From contig NYZU01000022.1 in NCBI GenBank assembly GCA_002686055.1, forward strand, positions 19,793-83,792: 64,000 bases of DNA, written 5' to 3'. Below the pieces are notes generated by a model, which was not told where the DNA came from, ran no database searches, and saw only the letters and a list, made by a program, of their open reading frames with translations. Shown here piece by piece: positions 29,091 to 38,806 of this stretch. The position numbers were made by a program, and so were the translations under genes. How positions within the stretch are numbered: position 1 is the first letter of the stretch; each line of letters opens with the position of its first letter. Source of the DNA: Oceanospirillaceae bacterium (GTDB lineage: Bacteria; Pseudomonadota; Gammaproteobacteria; Pseudomonadales; Balneatricaceae).

Positions 29091-31379
29091 ATGCTAGCAA
29101 GTATCAAAAAAATCACCCAACAAGTCGCGGCAGCTGATGATTTACAGTCGGCGCTGGATCTTGTTGTGGATAACGTGAAGCGCGCCATGCGCACAGATAT
29201 TTGCTCCATTTATTTGCATTTTCCGGCCACTGAAAATTTTGTCTTAATGTCCACCAAAGGTTTGGATCAGGGAGCTATTGGTAATTTATGTATTCCTACG
29301 GATAAAGGCTTAGTTGGCTTTGTAGCCAAGCGCTCAGAGCCTTTTCGCACTAATAACGCCTCTGCCCATCACAACTTTCATCCAGTAGAGGGCATTGGTG
29401 AGGAACCTTTTAATGCCTTTTTAGGTGTGCCCATTGTGCATCATCGTGTGGTATTGGGGGTGTTGGTCGTCCAGCATGGCGATAGCCGACAATATACCGA
29501 TGACGATGAAGCCATGTTGGTTACTCTGTCTGCCCAGTTGGCTGGTTTTATTGCCCATGCTGAGGCCACTGGTGGTGGTTTACGCGCTAATGTATTAGCC
29601 GACGAACAATCCACTGATGTTTGCTATACCGGTGTTTGTGGTGTTGGTGGGGTGGCCATTGCATCGGTCGCAGTGATTTCACCGCCGGCGGACTTTAAAA
29701 AGGTGCCTGACCGCGAATGTGAAGATATTGAAGCCGAGGTAGAATCTTTCCAAAATGCTTTGCAGGCCGTGCGCCGCAAAATTAAGGTGGTTAGCCGTAT
29801 GTTGGCACGCAGCCTTAAGGATCAGGAGCACGAGCTGTTTGAAGTTTATATGCGCATGCTCGATGATAATGCTCTGGCTGGAGAGATTATTGCCAGAATT
29901 CGTGAGGGGCAATGGGCTCAGGGTGCCTTAAAACATGTAATTCGACAGCATGTACAGGCCTTTGAAATCATGGATGATCCCTACTTGCGTGAGCGCGCCA
30001 CGGATATTCGTGACTTAGGTCGACGGGTGTTAGCTGAGTTGCAACAAACCCAAACCCAAGCCCGAACATACGCTGATGCGACGGTACTAGTCGCTGAAGA
30101 AGTGACAGCAACCATGTTGGCTGAGGTACCCGTAGATAAGTTACAGGCGATTGTTTCTATTCGTGGTTCCAGTAACTCTCACGCCGCTATTCTAGCCCGC
30201 TCGATGGGTATTCCAACGGTAATGGGGGCAGTGGACTTCCCTTACACCCGTATGGAAGGCCGAGAAATCATTATTGATGGTCACTTGGGGCATATTTATG
30301 TCAATCCGAGTGCTGACTTATATCACCATTATGAACAGGTCATTGTTGAGGAAGCTAACTTCTCCAAAGAATTGGAGGTGCTGCGTGATTTGCCGGCTGA
30401 AACCCGCGATGGCCATACGGTGTCATTATTAGTTAATACCAGTTTGCCTATTGATGTCAGTCGCTCTTTAGAGCGCGGCGCTGAAGGGGTGGGTCTGTAT
30501 CGCACAGAGGTGCCCTTTATGATTAAAGAGCATTTTCCTTCAGAGCAGGAACAAATTGATTGTTATCGTACTCAGCTAGAGGGCTTTGCTCCCCGTCCTG
30601 TGACCATGCGTACATTGGATATTGGTGGGGATAAATCCTTACCATATTTCCCTATTGAAGAAGATAATCCGTTTTTGGGTTGGCGGGGTATCCGCGTGAC
30701 TTTGGACCATCCGGAAATCTTTCTGGTCCAAATTAGAGCTATGTTAAAAGCTAATCAGGGCTTAAATAATCTGCAAATTCTATTGCCCATGGTGACTCAT
30801 GTAAGTGAAGTTGATGAGGCTTTAACCCTTATTGATCAGGCTTATCAGGAGATCTTGGAGGAAGGTTGTCAGGTCGATAAGCCTCCTGTTGGAGTTATGA
30901 TTGAAGTACCTGCGGCGGTTTATCAAGCTAGCCAATTAGCGGCTAAGGTTGATTTTATTTCTGTGGGTAGTAATGACCTAACCCAATATTTGCTGGCAGT
31001 AGATCGTGATAATCCCCAGGTTGCTGAGCTTTACCATGCCTTGCACCCTGCCGTATTAGCTGCTTTGCAGCAGATTGTTGATGCTGGAAAGACGGCCAAT
31101 ATTCCAGTCAGTCTTTGTGGTGAGTTGGCTAGTGATCCTGCTGGCGCGCTGTTACTGATGGCCATGGGTTATGATACCTTATCGATGAATGCGGCTGGCT
31201 TACCTAAGGTTAAGTCGGCATTGCGTAATTTCACTTTGCAGCAAGCCCAAACCATGTTGCAAGATGCCTTGGCCAAATCGAACTCCGACCAAGTTGAGGA
31301 GCTGGTAAAAGAATCTATGGAAGCAGCTGGTCTTAATCGCTTGCATAGTCATGTGGTTAAGCTAAAAGCAAAATCCTGA
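29091..31379 (+). CDS. ptsP: Phosphoenolpyruvate--protein phosphotransferase PtsP (GAF domain, EI-Ntr)
   Basis: N-terminal GAF; PTS EI motif RGSSNSHAAILARSMGIPTVMG, GIRVTLDHPEIF. Confidence 0.96.
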   Translation: MLASIKKITQQVAAADDLQSALDLVVDNVKRAMRTDICSIYLHFPATENFVLMSTKGLDQGAIGNLCIPTDKGLVGFVAKRSEPFRTNNASAHHNFHPVEGIGEEPFNAFLGVPIVHHRVVLGVLVVQHGDSRQYTDDDEAMLVTLSAQLAGFIAHAEATGGGLRANVLADEQSTDVCYTGVCGVGGVAIASVAVISPPADFKKVPDRECEDIEAEVESFQNALQAVRRKIKVVSRMLARSLKDQEHELFEVYMRMLDDNALAGEIIARIREGQWAQGALKHVIRQHVQAFEIMDDPYLRERATDIRDLGRRVLAELQQTQTQARTYADATVLVAEEVTATMLAEVPVDKLQAIVSIRGSSNSHAAILARSMGIPTVMGAVDFPYTRMEGREIIIDGHLGHIYVNPSADLYHHYEQVIVEEANFSKELEVLRDLPAETRDGHTVSLLVNTSLPIDVSRSLERGAEGVGLYRTEVPFMIKEHFPSEQEQIDCYRTQLEGFAPRPVTMRTLDIGGDKSLPYFPIEEDNPFLGWRGIRVTLDHPEIFLVQIRAMLKANQGLNNLQILLPMVTHVSEVDEALTLIDQAYQEILEEGCQVDKPPVGVMIEVPAAVYQASQLAAKVDFISVGSNDLTQYLLAVDRDNPQVAELYHALHPAVLAALQQIVDAGKTANIPVSLCGELASDPAGALLLMAMGYDTLSMNAAGLPKVKSALRNFTLQQAQTMLQDALAKSNSDQVEELVKESMEAAGLNRLHSHVVKLKAKS

Positions 31380-32110
31380 TCAAGACTATCTGCTTTATCA
31401 AAGTCACGTTCTTTAATCCCTAACTGCTCCTGCTGATCCTGTAGCAGACTAATGCAGGTGCGGGTGCCATAATCCATAGCTGGAGCATCAATAAAACAAG
31501 CCGAAAGTCTTTGCTCCCAAGCCAAGGGAATACCCGTATCGGGTAGTAAATGATCGGCAGCGATTTGTTTATCGTGCATTAGTCCTTGTAGATCTTGGTG
31601 ACTAACCACTGCTTGTTGCAGTAACTTCTGCATATGCGTTTTCACTTTCTGTACTTTCGGCCAATTGCTATCCAGACCAGCATTGCTTAAACCATAAATA
31701 CCTGCTGCCAACTTCTGTGGAGGCTGGTGGTTATGGTTACCAAAATAAACCAACTCTTTACCATCCCATAGTAAAATATTGTAACCATCAAACAGCTCTT
31801 TGCTGATGGTATTAGCAAAGCTTATAGCTGAATCTCCCTGTTGCAGAAATCTGACACAAAGCTCGCCTCGAGATGCGCCTTTAATAGCAGTAGCGTTACC
31901 ATCGCGGAAATTAGTCAGTGCCGCCCAGCGCCCATTTGGGCTAATACCAAACCAGGTACCATTGCCTTTTAGATCCTTGCCAGCAAGGATCTTAGGTTGT
32001 TGCCAGTAGTGCATACGTTGGGTTGGTCGCTGGCGAAATTCGTCTCGATTTGCCGCCATTAGTAAGGGATAGTTAGGGTGTATTTGGTGGGCAACAACGA
32101 TCAAACACAT
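31349..32110 (-). CDS. NRDE (TANGO2-like) family protein
   Basis: MCLIVVAHQIHPNYPLLMAANRDEFRQRPT; overlaps ptsP 3' end tail-to-tail by 31 bp. Confidence 0.85.
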   Translation of the reverse strand: MCLIVVAHQIHPNYPLLMAANRDEFRQRPTQRMHYWQQPKILAGKDLKGNGTWFGISPNGRWAALTNFRDGNATAIKGASRGELCVRFLQQGDSAISFANTISKELFDGYNILLWDGKELVYFGNHNHQPPQKLAAGIYGLSNAGLDSNWPKVQKVKTHMQKLLQQAVVSHQDLQGLMHDKQIAADHLLPDTGIPLAWEQRLSACFIDAPAMDYGTRTCISLLQDQQEQLGIKERDFDKADSLDQDFAFSLTT

Positions 32111-32114
32111 AGGC

Positions 32115-32882
32115 TTACCGAGCTTTACGTAACAGTAAATACAGACCTAAAGCAATCATCGGCATGGATAATAACTGGCCTTGGGTAAGCCAGCCAAAGG
32201 CAATAAAATTAAGATGGGCATCGGGTTGTCGAGCAAACTCGACAACCAAACGTTGGCCACCATAGCCTAATAAAAACATACCCGATACCTGTAAGTTGGC
32301 GCGAGGTTTCGCCGAATATAGCCACACTAGTATAAATAGGAAGATGCCTTCCAGGGCAAATTGATACAGTTGTGATGGGTGCCTTGCCAGCTGGTCGACA
32401 TGGGGGAAAACCATACCCCAAGGTAGTTCTGTGGGGCGTCCCCATAGCTCGCCACCAATAAAATTACCCAATCGTCCTGCACCAAGACCTAGGGGTACAA
32501 TCGGTGCCACAAAGTCCATAATGCTAGCAAAACTACGTTGTTGCCTGCGGGCACAAAATATCACGGCCAGAATGACACCGATTAGGCCGCCATGGAAAGA
32601 CATACCACCTTCCCATACTCGCAAAATCATGCTGGGTTCTTTAATAAAAGCGCCAAATTGATAGAACAGGATATACCCTATGCGGCCACCTAGCACGACG
32701 CCAATCGCGCCATAGAAAATAATATCGCTAACCTGCTCTTTGCTAAAACCGGCAATGGATGCTCGACGCATGGCTAGCCACCATGCCGAAACAAAGGCCA
32801 GCATATACATAATGCCATACCAATGAATGCTGATAGGCCCTAGCTGCAGGGCAATCGGATCAATATTGGGATAAGTCAGCAT
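32115..32882 (-). CDS. lgt: Prolipoprotein diacylglyceryl transferase
   Basis: HWYGIMYMLAF, GGRIGYILFYQ, GRLGNFIGGELWGRPT, HPSQLYQ. Confidence 0.96.
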   Translation of the reverse strand: MLTYPNIDPIALQLGPISIHWYGIMYMLAFVSAWWLAMRRASIAGFSKEQVSDIIFYGAIGVVLGGRIGYILFYQFGAFIKEPSMILRVWEGGMSFHGGLIGVILAVIFCARRQQRSFASIMDFVAPIVPLGLGAGRLGNFIGGELWGRPTELPWGMVFPHVDQLARHPSQLYQFALEGIFLFILVWLYSAKPRANLQVSGMFLLGYGGQRLVVEFARQPDAHLNFIAFGWLTQGQLLSMPMIALGLYLLLRKAR

Positions 32883-32902
32883 ACAATGGTTCCTGATACT
32901 GG

Positions 32903-33697
32903 TTAAAAAATAAAATTACTTAGCATGCGTATACCTACCAATATCAGCAGTACAGCAAACATGAATTGTAGCCATTGTGCTGGCATCTTATGGGCCAAGC
33001 GGGCTCCAAAATGGGCACTAATCGCACTGGTGAGCAAAATACCTAACAGGGCAGGTAGATAAACATATCCTAGAGCATAGCTCGGCAGATTGTCTATATT
33101 TTGCCCGAGGATAATATTTGTGGTGGCGCCTACCAAGCCAATGGCTAGACCACAAGCCGCCGCTGTAGCCACGGCTTGCTTTATCAGCACACCGCGGTTA
33201 ACTAGCCAAGCAACAAGAAGGTTGCCACCACCGATACCAAACAGGGCCGATGCCCAACCAATTAATGTGCCTGTGATTGTGATAACCAGCTTATTAGGGA
33301 GTTGTTTGCTAGCTGGGCGTTGCGTAAGTAGGAGCATCTTGCCACCTAGATAGATTACAAACACCCCAAAGATAGCTTGTAAGATATGGCTTGGCAGGGC
33401 GATGGCTGTATTAACCCCAATAAAGGCACCTAGCAACATGCCTAATGCCACTGGCTTAGCAAGACTCCAGACAATGGCTTGCTTTTTTTGATGAGTGTAG
33501 ATAGCAGTGAGGGCGGTAAAAACAATATTAGCGAGGGAGGTGGCGACAGCCATATGCATCACTAGGTTGGTATCTATACCCTGTAAGGTAAAGGCAAAAA
33601 CCAAGGCTGGTACTACAATAACGCCACCACCAATACCAAATAAACCAGCCAATAAGCCAGCAATGGCACCGACCAGTAGATAAATCAGCAATAACAT
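32903..33697 (-). CDS. Sulfite exporter TauE/SafE family membrane protein
   Basis: Polytopic membrane protein with GIGGGVIVVP and GIGGGNLLVAWL repeats. Confidence 0.85.
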   Translation of the reverse strand: MLLLIYLLVGAIAGLLAGLFGIGGGVIVVPALVFAFTLQGIDTNLVMHMAVATSLANIVFTALTAIYTHQKKQAIVWSLAKPVALGMLLGAFIGVNTAIALPSHILQAIFGVFVIYLGGKMLLLTQRPASKQLPNKLVITITGTLIGWASALFGIGGGNLLVAWLVNRGVLIKQAVATAAACGLAIGLVGATTNIILGQNIDNLPSYALGYVYLPALLGILLTSAISAHFGARLAHKMPAQWLQFMFAVLLILVGIRMLSNFIF

Positions 33698-33767
33698 AGC
33701 TGGTGCTCATTAGTGATAGTTAAATCACTAAAATAATACTCCAAACTGCGTCTAACCAATGGCGCTA

Positions 33768-34280
33768 TCATGCGCTCTCTGTCCGATCCATAACTAGGTA
33801 GCTGAAATCATAAGGGTTAGGTTCCTCGGCAGCGATATCTTCGCGAGCAATTTCTTGCCATTGGCTTGGGTCTAGTTCTGGAAACCAAGCATCACCCTCT
33901 ACATGGCGGTGAACTCGGGTCAGATAAACACGTGCTGCCATGGGCAAGGCCTGCTTATATATTTGGGCGCCACCTATAATCATAATTTCTTCACCTCCGT
34001 TAACCAGCACTAGGCTTTCTGCGAGATCAATCGCGGCTTGCAGGCTGGCCACCACATGAATACCCTCAGCTGGGTAATCGCTATTGCGGGTGATAACAAT
34101 ATTGTCGCGGCCGGGGAGGGGCTTGCCAATAGATTCGTAGGTTTTACGTCCCATTATCACCGGCTTAGCCATGGTTATTGCTTTAAAGTAGGTGAGGTCA
34201 CCAGGTAGATACCAAGGGAGTTGGTTATCGCGACCGATAACGTTATTTTCTGAAGCGGCGACAATCAATGCTAGGGACAT
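33768..34280 (-). CDS. folA: Dihydrofolate reductase
   Basis: [49 protein letters not shown]; start inferred at 34280. Confidence 0.93.
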   Translation of the reverse strand: MSLALIVAASENNVIGRDNQLPWYLPGDLTYFKAITMAKPVIMGRKTYESIGKPLPGRDNIVITRNSDYPAEGIHVVASLQAAIDLAESLVLVNGGEEIMIIGGAQIYKQALPMAARVYLTRVHRHVEGDAWFPELDPSQWQEIAREDIAAEEPNPYDFSYLVMDRTESA

Positions 34281-34389
34281 AGTTTGTTGGTCATTTAAGT
34301 TGGTAAACACTAGAGGATATTGTACTAGGCTCGCTTGCAATCTGCTAACATATGCAAGCAAAAGTTTTTCTGTAAATGGTTTGGAAGAA

Positions 34390-35241
34390 ATGAAGCAATA
34401 TCTCGATTTATGTCAGCGCATTATTGATGAAGGTGTTTGGATTGACAATGAACGCACTGGCAAGCGCTGTTTAACAGTAATCAATGCTGATTTAACCTAT
34501 AATGTTGGGGCGGCTGAATTTCCTCTGGTAACAACGCGAAAAAGTTATTACAAGTCAGCTATTGCTGAGTTATTGGGTTATATCCGTGGCTATGATAATG
34601 CCGCTGACTTCCGCCGTCTGGGTACCAAGACCTGGGATGCTAATGCCAATCTAAATGAAGCTTGGCTTAATAATCCTTACCGTAAAGGTGAAGATGATTG
34701 TGGCTTTATTTATGGCAAAGTAGGGCGCAATTTCCCCAAGCCAGATGGTGGCAGCCTGGATTTACTGCGCAAAATTTATGACGACTTAAAAGCCGGTCGT
34801 GATGATCGGGGTGAGATATATACCTTTTACCATCCGGGTGCTTTTCATATGGGTTGTCTGCGCCCATGTATGTATAGTCATCACTTTTCTTTATTAGGGG
34901 ATACTCTCTATTTAAATAGTACGCAACGCAGTTGTGATGTGCCCTTGGGATTAAATTTTAATATGGTGCAGGTGTATTTTTTCCTTGCCATCATGGCTCA
35001 AATTACTGGTCATAAAGCAGGTCTTGCCTATCATAAGATAGTCAACGCTCATATCTATGAAGATCAATTGGCGTTAATGCGTGATGTGCAATTAAAGCGC
35101 GAGCCTTTTGCTCCACCGACATTAAATATCAATCCGGATATTAAAACCTTAGAAGATTTAGAAACTTGGGTAACTGTGGATGATTTTGAGGTGGTCGGCT
35201 ATGAAAGTCACCCACCTATTGCTTACCAGTTTTCAGTGTAA
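34390..35241 (+). CDS. thyA: Thymidylate synthase
   Basis: [41 protein letters not shown] at 34390. Confidence 0.95.
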   Translation: MKQYLDLCQRIIDEGVWIDNERTGKRCLTVINADLTYNVGAAEFPLVTTRKSYYKSAIAELLGYIRGYDNAADFRRLGTKTWDANANLNEAWLNNPYRKGEDDCGFIYGKVGRNFPKPDGGSLDLLRKIYDDLKAGRDDRGEIYTFYHPGAFHMGCLRPCMYSHHFSLLGDTLYLNSTQRSCDVPLGLNFNMVQVYFFLAIMAQITGHKAGLAYHKIVNAHIYEDQLALMRDVQLKREPFAPPTLNINPDIKTLEDLETWVTVDDFEVVGYESHPPIAYQFSV

Positions 35242-35254
35242 ATATCTAAACCAA

Positions 35255-35287
35255 ATGCTTAGGCAGAGCTTGCCCCTGCCTAAGCAT
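35255..35287. terminator. Perfect 12-bp hairpin between convergent thyA and ilvD
   Basis: ATGCTTAGGCAG-agcttgccc-CTGCCTAAGCAT; no clear U-tract. Confidence 0.6.
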
Positions 35288-35295
35288 AAAGGATA

Positions 35296-37140
35296 CTAGT
35301 CCAGCTTAGAAATATCCCGAACTGCCCCTTTATCGGCACTGGTGGCCATCTTGCCATAGGCTTTTAGAGCACTAGTGACTTTGCGTGGACGCTCAGCGGC
35401 TGGTTGCCAAGCGTTTTTGCCCTTCGCTTCCATAGCGGCACGTCGAGCAGCCAGCTCATCATCACTTACCATAACATCAATACTGCGATTGGGGATATCA
35501 ATGCGGATCATATCGCCTGCTTCAATCAGAGCGATATTGCCACCACCAGCCGCTTCTGGGGATACATGACCAATCGACAAACCAGATGTGCCACCAGAGA
35601 AGCGGCCATCGGTTAATAATGCACAGACTTTACCTAAACCCTTGGATTTTAGGTAACTGGTGGGGTAAAGCATTTCTTGCATACCAGGGCCACCACTTGG
35701 TCCTTCGTAGCGGATTACCACTACATCACCGGCTTTTACCTTATCGCCTAGGATATCAGCCACGGCATCATCTTGGCTTTCACAGATATGGGCAGGGCCT
35801 TCAAATACCCAGATACTTTCGTCAACGCCAGAGGTTTTAACAACGCAACCGTCTGCGGCCAGATTACCTTTTAGGACAGCTAAACCACCTTCCGTAGAAT
35901 AGGCATTTTCTAGACTACGGATACAACCGTCGGCGCGATCATCATCTAAGGTTGGCCAGCGAGTGGCCTGACTAAAGGCTGTTTGGGTAGGAATACCGGC
36001 AGGGCCAGCTTGATAAAATTGCGCAACATCAGCGTCTTTGCTATTCACAATATCCCATTTATCCAAAGCTTCCCCCATGGATGGGCTATGCACAGTGGGC
36101 TGATCCGTATGCAGTAAGCCAGCCCGGTTCAGTTCACCAAGAATACCCATTACGCCACCAGCCCGATGGACATCTTCCATATGATACTTAGGGGTATTGG
36201 GGGCCACTTTACATAGTTGAGGTACGCGTCGAGATAGAGCATCAATATTGCTCATATCAAAGTCTATTTCACCTTCTTGGGCGGCAGCCAACAGGTGCAG
36301 AATAGTATTGGTAGAGCCACCCATAGCGATATCCAGACTCATGGCGTTTTCAAAAGCGTTAAAGTTGGCAATATTGCGTGGTAGTAGGCTGGTTTCATCG
36401 TTTTCATAATAACGCTTGGTAATATCAACGATCATGCGACCAGCATTGAGGAATAGCTGTTCGCGATCAGCATGAGTGGCTAGCAAGGAGCCATTACCTG
36501 GTAAAGATAGTCCCAAAGCTTCCGTTAAGCAGTTCATTGAATTGGCAGTAAACATACCTGAACAAGAGCCACAGGTTGGGCAGGCGGAGCGTTCATACTC
36601 TTCAACTTTTTCATCGTCGGCATTGGGGTCAGCCGCGATTACCATGGCGTCAACCAGATCAAGTTTGTTCTCACTGAGTTTGGTTTTACCCGCTTCCATC
36701 GGGCCACCAGAGACAAAGATACAAGGAATATTAAGACGCATAGCAGCATTTAGCATGCCCGGGGTGATCTTGTCACAGTTAGAGATACACACCATGGCAT
36801 CAGCACAATGGGCATTAACCATATATTCTACCGAGTCGGAAATAATATCCCTAGAGGGCAAGGAATAGAGCATGCCATCGTGACCCATGGCAATACCATC
36901 ATCAACGGCTATAGTATTAAATTCTTTTGCCACACCACCAGCACGTTCGATTTCCCGCGCTACCAATTGTCCCAAATCTTTTAAATGCACATGGCCAGGT
37001 ACAAATTGGGTAAAGGAATTACAGACAGCAATAATAGGCTTTTTAAAGTCTTCGTCTTGCATGCCAGTGGCGCGCCATAAGGCACGAGCACCGGCCATAT
37101 TGCGGCCTGAAGTGGAAGTTTTAGAACGATATTGAGGCAT
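35296..37140 (-). CDS. ilvD: Dihydroxy-acid dehydratase
   Basis: Fe-S motifs [16 protein letters not shown] and [29 protein letters not shown]; 614 aa. Confidence 0.97.
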   Translation of the reverse strand: MPQYRSKTSTSGRNMAGARALWRATGMQDEDFKKPIIAVCNSFTQFVPGHVHLKDLGQLVAREIERAGGVAKEFNTIAVDDGIAMGHDGMLYSLPSRDIISDSVEYMVNAHCADAMVCISNCDKITPGMLNAAMRLNIPCIFVSGGPMEAGKTKLSENKLDLVDAMVIAADPNADDEKVEEYERSACPTCGSCSGMFTANSMNCLTEALGLSLPGNGSLLATHADREQLFLNAGRMIVDITKRYYENDETSLLPRNIANFNAFENAMSLDIAMGGSTNTILHLLAAAQEGEIDFDMSNIDALSRRVPQLCKVAPNTPKYHMEDVHRAGGVMGILGELNRAGLLHTDQPTVHSPSMGEALDKWDIVNSKDADVAQFYQAGPAGIPTQTAFSQATRWPTLDDDRADGCIRSLENAYSTEGGLAVLKGNLAADGCVVKTSGVDESIWVFEGPAHICESQDDAVADILGDKVKAGDVVVIRYEGPSGGPGMQEMLYPTSYLKSKGLGKVCALLTDGRFSGGTSGLSIGHVSPEAAGGGNIALIEAGDMIRIDIPNRSIDVMVSDDELAARRAAMEAKGKNAWQPAAERPRKVTSALKAYGKMATSADKGAVRDISKLD

Positions 37141-37180
37141 AATCTTAGTCTGCTTTATGTTAATTGAGGGCGCGAACGTC

Positions 37181-38503
37181 TTAGCGTAGGGCCTTAGTAA
37201 ATACTTTTGAGTTACGTTGGTAATTATATAACTGCTGCTTTTCAGCAGGTAATGCTTTTAGTGTTGAGGGTGCAAACCCATTTTCTACAAACCAGTGGGC
37301 AGCCGCAGTGGTGAGGACAAAAATTTGGTCTAAGCCTAAACGCTCAGCTTGTTCCTCAATATGCTGTAGTAAAGCCGCACCCCTGTCAGCACCACGATAA
37401 GCACTATTGATGGCTACACAAGCTAATTCTGCCTGGCGTTCCTCCGCAAATGGGTAAAGGGCAGCACAGCCAACAATAGCACCATCAAGTTCGATAACAC
37501 TAAAGTAATGAATTTCGGCTTCGAGCAATTCCCTTGAGCGGCGAACCAATAAACCATCTTGTTCCATGGGCCGGATCAATTCGAGAATGCCGCCAGCATC
37601 ATCAATGGTAGCCGTACGAATTTTCTCGTAACTTTCTTTGACCAACATAGTACCAGAGCCATCACGGCTAAATAGTTCAGTTAATAGGGCACCATTGACT
37701 TGATAGCTAAGAAGATGGCCGCGTTTTACCCCAGCTTCACAAGCTTGACTGAGCACTTCCAAGTATACCGAAAGTTCCGTTGCTTGCTGTGTTTGATGTT
37801 GTTGCACCAGACGCTGGGCGGCTTTGGTTAACAGCTCAGTTACTCGTTCGCCGCGGGAGTTAGTGATCCCACTTTCAGCTCCCAACATAATCAATTTATC
37901 GGCCTTCAGACTGGTAGCAACTTGTCCAGCAACTTGCTCAGCTGCAAGGTTAAAGCCTTCACCCGTTGGGGAGTAACCTAAACAGGAAATAAGCACCAAA
38001 CTATTTAGTTCTAATTGTGCCCGAATAGCCTTGGCATCAACCCGACGCACAGTGCCATTGTGGGCGTAGTCGATGCCATTATGGATGCCAATAGGCTGGG
38101 CAATAATAAAGTTGCCACGCACCGTGCGAATCCTTGAGCCTTGCATAGGTGAATTGGCTAAACCCATAGAAAATAGGGCTTCCAATTTAGCATTCTGCTG
38201 ACCAACAACGGCGCTTACCAATGACATTTCTTCAGCGGAGGTAATGGTCTCGCCCTGCTGGCCACCATTGGTCAAACCGGCATTTTTTCTAGCCGCAGCG
38301 ATTTGTGGTCGACTACCATGCACTAATACTAGCTTTACTCCTAGACTACTTAACAGATTAATATCATGGACTAGGTGCTTAAAGTTATCGTGATCTACTG
38401 CTTCACCAGATACGTAAACCACAAAGGTACGTCCACGGTGCGCATTGATATAGGGCGCAGAGTGGCGGAACCAGTTAACATAATCCTGGTCGGGTTGTTG
38501 CAC
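37181..38503 (-). CDS. argA: Amino-acid N-acetyltransferase
   Basis: Amino-acid kinase-like N-domain plus GNAT C-domain; GTG start. Confidence 0.94.
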   Translation of the reverse strand: MQQPDQDYVNWFRHSAPYINAHRGRTFVVYVSGEAVDHDNFKHLVHDINLLSSLGVKLVLVHGSRPQIAAARKNAGLTNGGQQGETITSAEEMSLVSAVVGQQNAKLEALFSMGLANSPMQGSRIRTVRGNFIIAQPIGIHNGIDYAHNGTVRRVDAKAIRAQLELNSLVLISCLGYSPTGEGFNLAAEQVAGQVATSLKADKLIMLGAESGITNSRGERVTELLTKAAQRLVQQHQTQQATELSVYLEVLSQACEAGVKRGHLLSYQVNGALLTELFSRDGSGTMLVKESYEKIRTATIDDAGGILELIRPMEQDGLLVRRSRELLEAEIHYFSVIELDGAIVGCAALYPFAEERQAELACVAINSAYRGADRGAALLQHIEEQAERLGLDQIFVLTTAAAHWFVENGFAPSTLKALPAEKQQLYNYQRNSKVFTKALR

Positions 38504-38806
38504 GATATTGCCTTTTTGATAGTTCGGGTTTTATTGGGTCTGATTTTAACCGCAAACGTTAGTATTGGAAACCCAAAACAACTTAGGGACTGGTGATGGC
38601 TAGATAATTCGGGTTTTATAAACCTCCAAAACTAATTGTGTGGGCAATTCTCTATTTGGATTGCATCTTGGAAACAGTCAATATTGCTGATTTGGTTTTT
38701 TTATTGATTAAATATGGCTATAGTCTTTGCATACCGTTTAGGCAAATTGGCCTGTTAGTTAATTGAAAATATTCTTGGCTCTTTGTTCATTTTTGTAGGA
38801 TTAATA

